Positions 59,997 through 64,000 of a DNA stretch of 64,000 nucleotides are shown one piece after another (position 1 is the stretch's first letter; every line of letters begins with the position of its first letter). The translations under genes and the position numbers were made by a program. The notes beneath the pieces were generated by a model, which was not told the origin of the DNA, searched no databases, and worked only from the letters and a program-made list of their open reading frames with translations. The stretch comes from Sanderia malayensis (taxonomy: Eukaryota > Cnidaria > Scyphozoa > Semaeostomeae > Pelagiidae): NCBI GenBank assembly GCA_013076295.1, contig RQOL01000718.1, positions 1,302,001-1,366,000 on the forward strand, given 5' to 3'.

Positions 59997-60195
59997 TGTT
60001 GGACATTATTGTGACTCGTATCACTTTGATTGACATTATCATGCTGTGACCATGCTTTATTACACAATGCTCTGAATATAATTTTATCTCTTCTACTTTC
60101 ATTATTCGTTCGTTCGCTGATTGCTGGCTTACTGTTTATATATATATTTGATGATTGGATATATTTTGTTATATCTTGAATACACTCTGCTAATA
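59997..60195 (+). repeat. 5' long terminal repeat of a Ty1/copia element
   Basis: It starts TGTTGGACATTATTG exactly where the satellite phrase 'gagccaatttc' breaks off and ends just before the primer-binding site. TGTTGG is the usual copia LTR start. The end reads TAATA instead of the expected CA. The 3' LTR lies outside the window, so the target duplication cannot be checked. Confidence 0.75.
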
Positions 60196-60209
60196 GGTTA
60201 TGGGCCCAG
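60196..60209 (+). promoter_or_regulatory. Primer-binding site for half initiator-tRNA
   Basis: GGTTATGGGCCCAG is the exact complement of the anticodon arm of initiator methionine tRNA. Priming from an internal tRNA half is the known strategy of Drosophila copia and relatives. Minus-strand DNA synthesis would start here. Confidence 0.85.
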
Positions 60210-60310
60210 AGTGCTAGTTTTGCCAGGGTAAGGATTAATATTCTATTTGTTTATGTTCGACTTCTGATTTGCCTCGTGCATTTGCGTTCAACGAAAGTTA
60301 GCTGGAAAAA

Positions 60311-63300
60311 ATGGCTACTGAAGAAAGTTGTTTCAAAATTGAAAAGTTGCGTGGAGAAAATTTCCATAGCTGGAAATTTCAATTGAAGATGCATTTGATA
60401 GCTAAAGATTTATGGGAGATCGTACAAGGTACTGAAGTTCTGAGAAGTGGAGCTACAGCCGATCAGCAAAGAATTTTTCGAAAAAGGAAAACATTGCCCT
60501 CGCTACTGTGTGCTTGTCTGTTGATACATCACTGCAAATATACGTGAGATCTGCTACGTCGTCCAAGGAGGCATGGGACAATCTACAAAAACACTTTGAG
60601 CAAAAAACTCTGTCTCAAAAGATATTCTATCGAAGAAAACTGTATTCAGCCAAAATGGCGAAGGGTGCAAAAATGATCGACCATGTTAATTACTTAAAGA
60701 CATTGGCTGAACATTTGGAAGCTGTTGACGATGCTATAGTTGAGAAAGATTTGGTCATCATTTTAATAAGCAGTTTGCCAGAAGAATACAACTACTTAAT
60801 TACAGCCTTGGAGACGATTGCTGAGGACAAACTCACATGGGATTATGTGAGAGATAGGCTGATCCACGAGTTTGAGAAATTACATGGCGAGGAACAATGC
60901 GGAAGTGGGACGACAAATGTTCCAGACATGAAGAACAAAATTGAAGATAATGCATTGTTTATCAAGAGAGGCACTGATAAAGGGAATCCAAGTAATGGAA
61001 GAACATTCCTGTGCCACTATTGCAAGAAGCCTGGGCATTTCGCGAGAAATTGTTACAAAAAGAAATCTGATTTGAAAGGGAAGTCAGGACATGCATCAGC
61101 CAATATTGCGACAACAATAGCAGAGTCGAAGTCGAAGTCGTTGTCGAGCGAAATTGAAATACCACAGGCTGAGGAAATCGCGTTGACAGCTGGTGAGGTT
61201 CCAACCGGGAAAGACAATTGGTGGATTGATTCGGGTGCAACACAGCACATGACGTCTGACAAGAAACAGATGACAGATTATGTGGCGTTCAAGAAACCAC
61301 TACAAGTAAGAATTGCTGACAACACCATCCTGCATGCTTACGGAAAAGGAACCGTATCATTGTTGGTTCATGATGGAAATGAAAAGTTGAATATGTCATT
61401 AAAGAGCGTTCTCTATGTACCCAAGATACGGAACAAGTTATTATCTCTGCCATCCATGACAGAGAAGGGCGTGGAGGTACAATTTAAGGGCCAGTCATGT
61501 AAAGTTGTCATCAATGACAATGTCTACAATATTGGACACAAACATGGAAAACTGTATAAACTGAATTTAGAACCTGAAAATACCTGCTGTTATGCATCAA
61601 CTAAAGCAACTGATGATTTGTCTTTATGGCACAACCGCTTTGGACACTTGGGATATGACAACCTGAAGATGTTGAGTGATAAATCTATGGTTGATGGAAT
61701 GGAACATAAAGGGAAAACAGAAATGAATAAAGAATGCGAATCATGTGCATTTGGAAAGCAAAATCGTTCTCCATTTCCCAAGAAAAGCTCACATCGATGT
61801 ACACAACCTTTGGAGCTTATCCACAGTGACGTTTGCGGACCAATGAATGAACATTCAGTGGGAGGCTCAAAGTATTTTGTTACTTTTATAGACGATTTCT
61901 CACGTTCACAACCGTCTATATGATGAAGAATAAAAGCGAAGTTTTACAGAAATTTAAAGAGTTTGTTGCATTGAATGAGAATCTGACTGGACGAAGAGTA
62001 AAGAAGTTGAGAGCTGATAATGGTGGGGAGTACAAATCTGATGATTTTGAGAAGTATTGCAAAGAAAGAGGAATACTACGAGAAGATACAATTCCCTACA
62101 CGCCACAGCAAAATGGAGTTGCCGAGCGCATGAATAGAACAATCATGGAGACAGTGAGATCTATCATGCATCATGCAAAGCTTCCAATGATGTTTTGGGC
62201 TGAGGCAGTTCTACAGCAGTCTATATTAGAAATCGTTGCCCAACATCTGCCCTGAAGGAGAAGACTCCATATGAAAGCTGGCTCAAGGAGAAGCCAAGCG
62301 TAAAGCATCTCAGAGTATTTGGTTGCAATGCAATGGTACATATACCTGATGAGAAGAGGAGTAAACTTGACAAGAAATCAAGGAAATGTATTTTTGTTGG
62401 ATATCCGACTGGAAGTAAAGGATACAAACTGTTTGATCCTGAAACAAGAAAGATGATTAGAAGTCGGGATGTCATCTTTATGGAGAATTCATTTGGTGAT
62501 GATTCACTGAAGATGGAAGATATTTCATATCAACTACTTCCTGATGACAAGGGAGGTGAAGTTACTATGGAAATGGGTCATGACAATGTTGAAGCAACAA
62601 ACATTGAATTCAGAAATCAAGAGCAACAAGAAGAAAGAGAGATTGAATCTCACAAAGGCAATCTCAGAGAGTCCGACACCTCCAGAGAGATATGGCATAA
62701 TAACGGGAGATTGGTGGAATTATGCATCAATAGCAGTTTCAAACCATGATGAACCTCGAAATATTGCTGAAGCATTACATGGTAGTGATGCTACATTGTG
62801 GAGAGAAGCACTTGATAGTGAATATAAATCATTAATGAAGAATGATACATGGAAGCTGGTCGAACTACCTGAAGGAAAAAATCTTGTTGGCTCTAAATGG
62901 TTGTTCAAAATAAAGCATAATGCCGATGGAAGTATCAGCAGATACAAAAGTCGTTTGGTTGCTCAAGGATATACTCAAGAAGAAGGTGAAGATTACGATG
63001 AAATCTTTGCACCGGTAGCTAAATACAATTCAATACGTTCAGTCTTGGCAATTGCAAACAAATTTGACATGGATATTCACCAAATGGATGTCAAAACTGC
63101 ATTTTTGAATGGCTACCTGACAAATGATATATACATGAAGCAACCTGAAGGTTATGAAGATGAAGAGAAACCACATTTGGTATGCAAACTACAGAAGAGC
63201 CTGTACGGTTTGAAACAATCTGCAAGGTGTTGGAATATCACCTTTGATAAGTATCTGAAGGAATCTGGATATGTACAAAATCCCGCTGATCCATGTGTCT

Positions 63301-64000
63301 ACTGCAAGAGTGACATTAAAAACGGCATGAAGCAATTGGTTATTGTAGCTGTTTATGTAGACGACATGATAATAGCGTCAAATAATGGTGGTTTGCTTTC
63401 AGCAGAAAAGATCGAACTGAAGAAACGGTTCGAAATGGATGATCTTGGGGAGATCAATTATTGCCTTGGGATGTCTATCAAAAGAGATAGAAGAAATCGA
63501 GTCCTTACAATCAATCAAAACATGTATTTGAAGAATGTGCTAAAGAGATTTCAAATGCAGGATTGCAAGCCGATATCAACTCCTATGGATCCCAATGCAA
63601 AGTTTATGAAACTAACAAATGATGATGAAGTAGCTGACAAGAGAGAGTATCAAGCAATGATAGGATCTCTCACATACGCCTCGATCGCTACACGACCAGA
63701 CTTATCAGACGCAGTTGGAATTCTAAGTCAATTTATGAGTAATCCTGGACAACAACATGTAAAAGGAGTGAAGCGAGTACTACGCTACATCCAAGGGACG
63801 TTGGATTATGGATTACGTTTTGAAGGTGGAGAATTTAAGCTTCAAGGATATTCGGACGCTGATTGGGCAGGTGATGTAAATACCAGAAAGTCCACATCGG
63901 GATACGTATTTAGATTAGGAAAGGCTACCATATCGTGGAAATCAAAGAGGCAACCGGTAGTCGCCCTTTCATCAACTGAAGCCGAGTATGTTGCCCTGTG
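60311..64000 (+). pseudogene. Copia gag-pol, frameshifted, cut by the window end
   Basis: Domains in order: Gag (starts MATEESCFKIEKLRGENFHS), zinc knuckle CHYCKKPGHFARNC near 61010, aspartic protease WWIDSGATQHMT near 61220, integrase with LWHNRFGHLG and CESCAFGKQ, then ADNGGEYKS and TPQQNGVAERMNRT, reverse transcriptase from about 62830 with YVDDMIIAS near 63355, and the start of RNase H (SDADWAGD, STEAEYVAL) at the right edge. The integrase-before-RT order defines Ty1/copia. Four single-base frameshifts interrupt it, near 60480, 61905, 62210 and 62680; the reverse transcriptase is open from there to the edge. In-frame stops between shifts are absent, so either the insertion is recent or some shifts are base-call errors. 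Confidence 0.9.

Noticed and set aside
1..64000. CRISPR arrays, bacterial operons or prophage
   Set aside because: The 23-, 25- and 181-bp repeats lack spacers, and the genes are intron-bearing eukaryotic ones.

Overview
The window is animal nuclear DNA: intron-bearing genes with GT-AG splice sites, TATA promoters, AT-rich introns, a satellite and many DNA transposons. A tandem cluster of secreted cysteine-rich peptide genes beside a synaptic RIM gene suggests a marine invertebrate. A cnidarian is my best guess, but nothing here proves it.

Layout. (1) 0.3-24.5 kb, minus strand: eight complete copies of a small secreted peptide gene. Each has an untranslated first exon with a TATA box, a 57-bp signal-peptide exon, a 73-bp propeptide exon and a terminal exon encoding a mature peptide with eight cysteines behind a basic cleavage site. 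Between the copies lie duplicated flanks, orphan promoters and broken signal exons. (2) 4.7-7.4 kb, minus: a nine-exon TRMT11-like tRNA methyltransferase gene embedded in the array. It carries one in-frame stop and lacks its 3' half, and decayed copies of its first exon occur twice nearby. (3) 15.8-22.2 kb: a nest of mobile elements. Two copies of an unclassified element (X) sit next to each other; one is interrupted by a 787-bp foldback palindrome and by a 3.1-kb element with long inverted repeats and 9-bp target duplications. (4) 26.9-49.8 kb, minus: a complete 21-exon RIM (Rab3-interacting molecule) gene of 1,536 codons. I assembled it exon by exon; all phases match and the total length is divisible by three. 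(5) 51.8-60.0 kb: about 45 tandem copies of a roughly 181-bp satellite. (6) 60.0-64.0 kb: a Ty1/copia retrotransposon inserted into the satellite and running off the window.

How the parts relate. The peptide cluster appears to evolve by tandem duplication with recombination between copies. Signal and propeptide exons are nearly constant while the mature exon varies, and promoters come in at least three types. Several transposon insertions can be proved here because a paralogous empty site lies in the same window. RIM is an ordinary conserved presynaptic scaffold gene, unrelated in function to the cluster.
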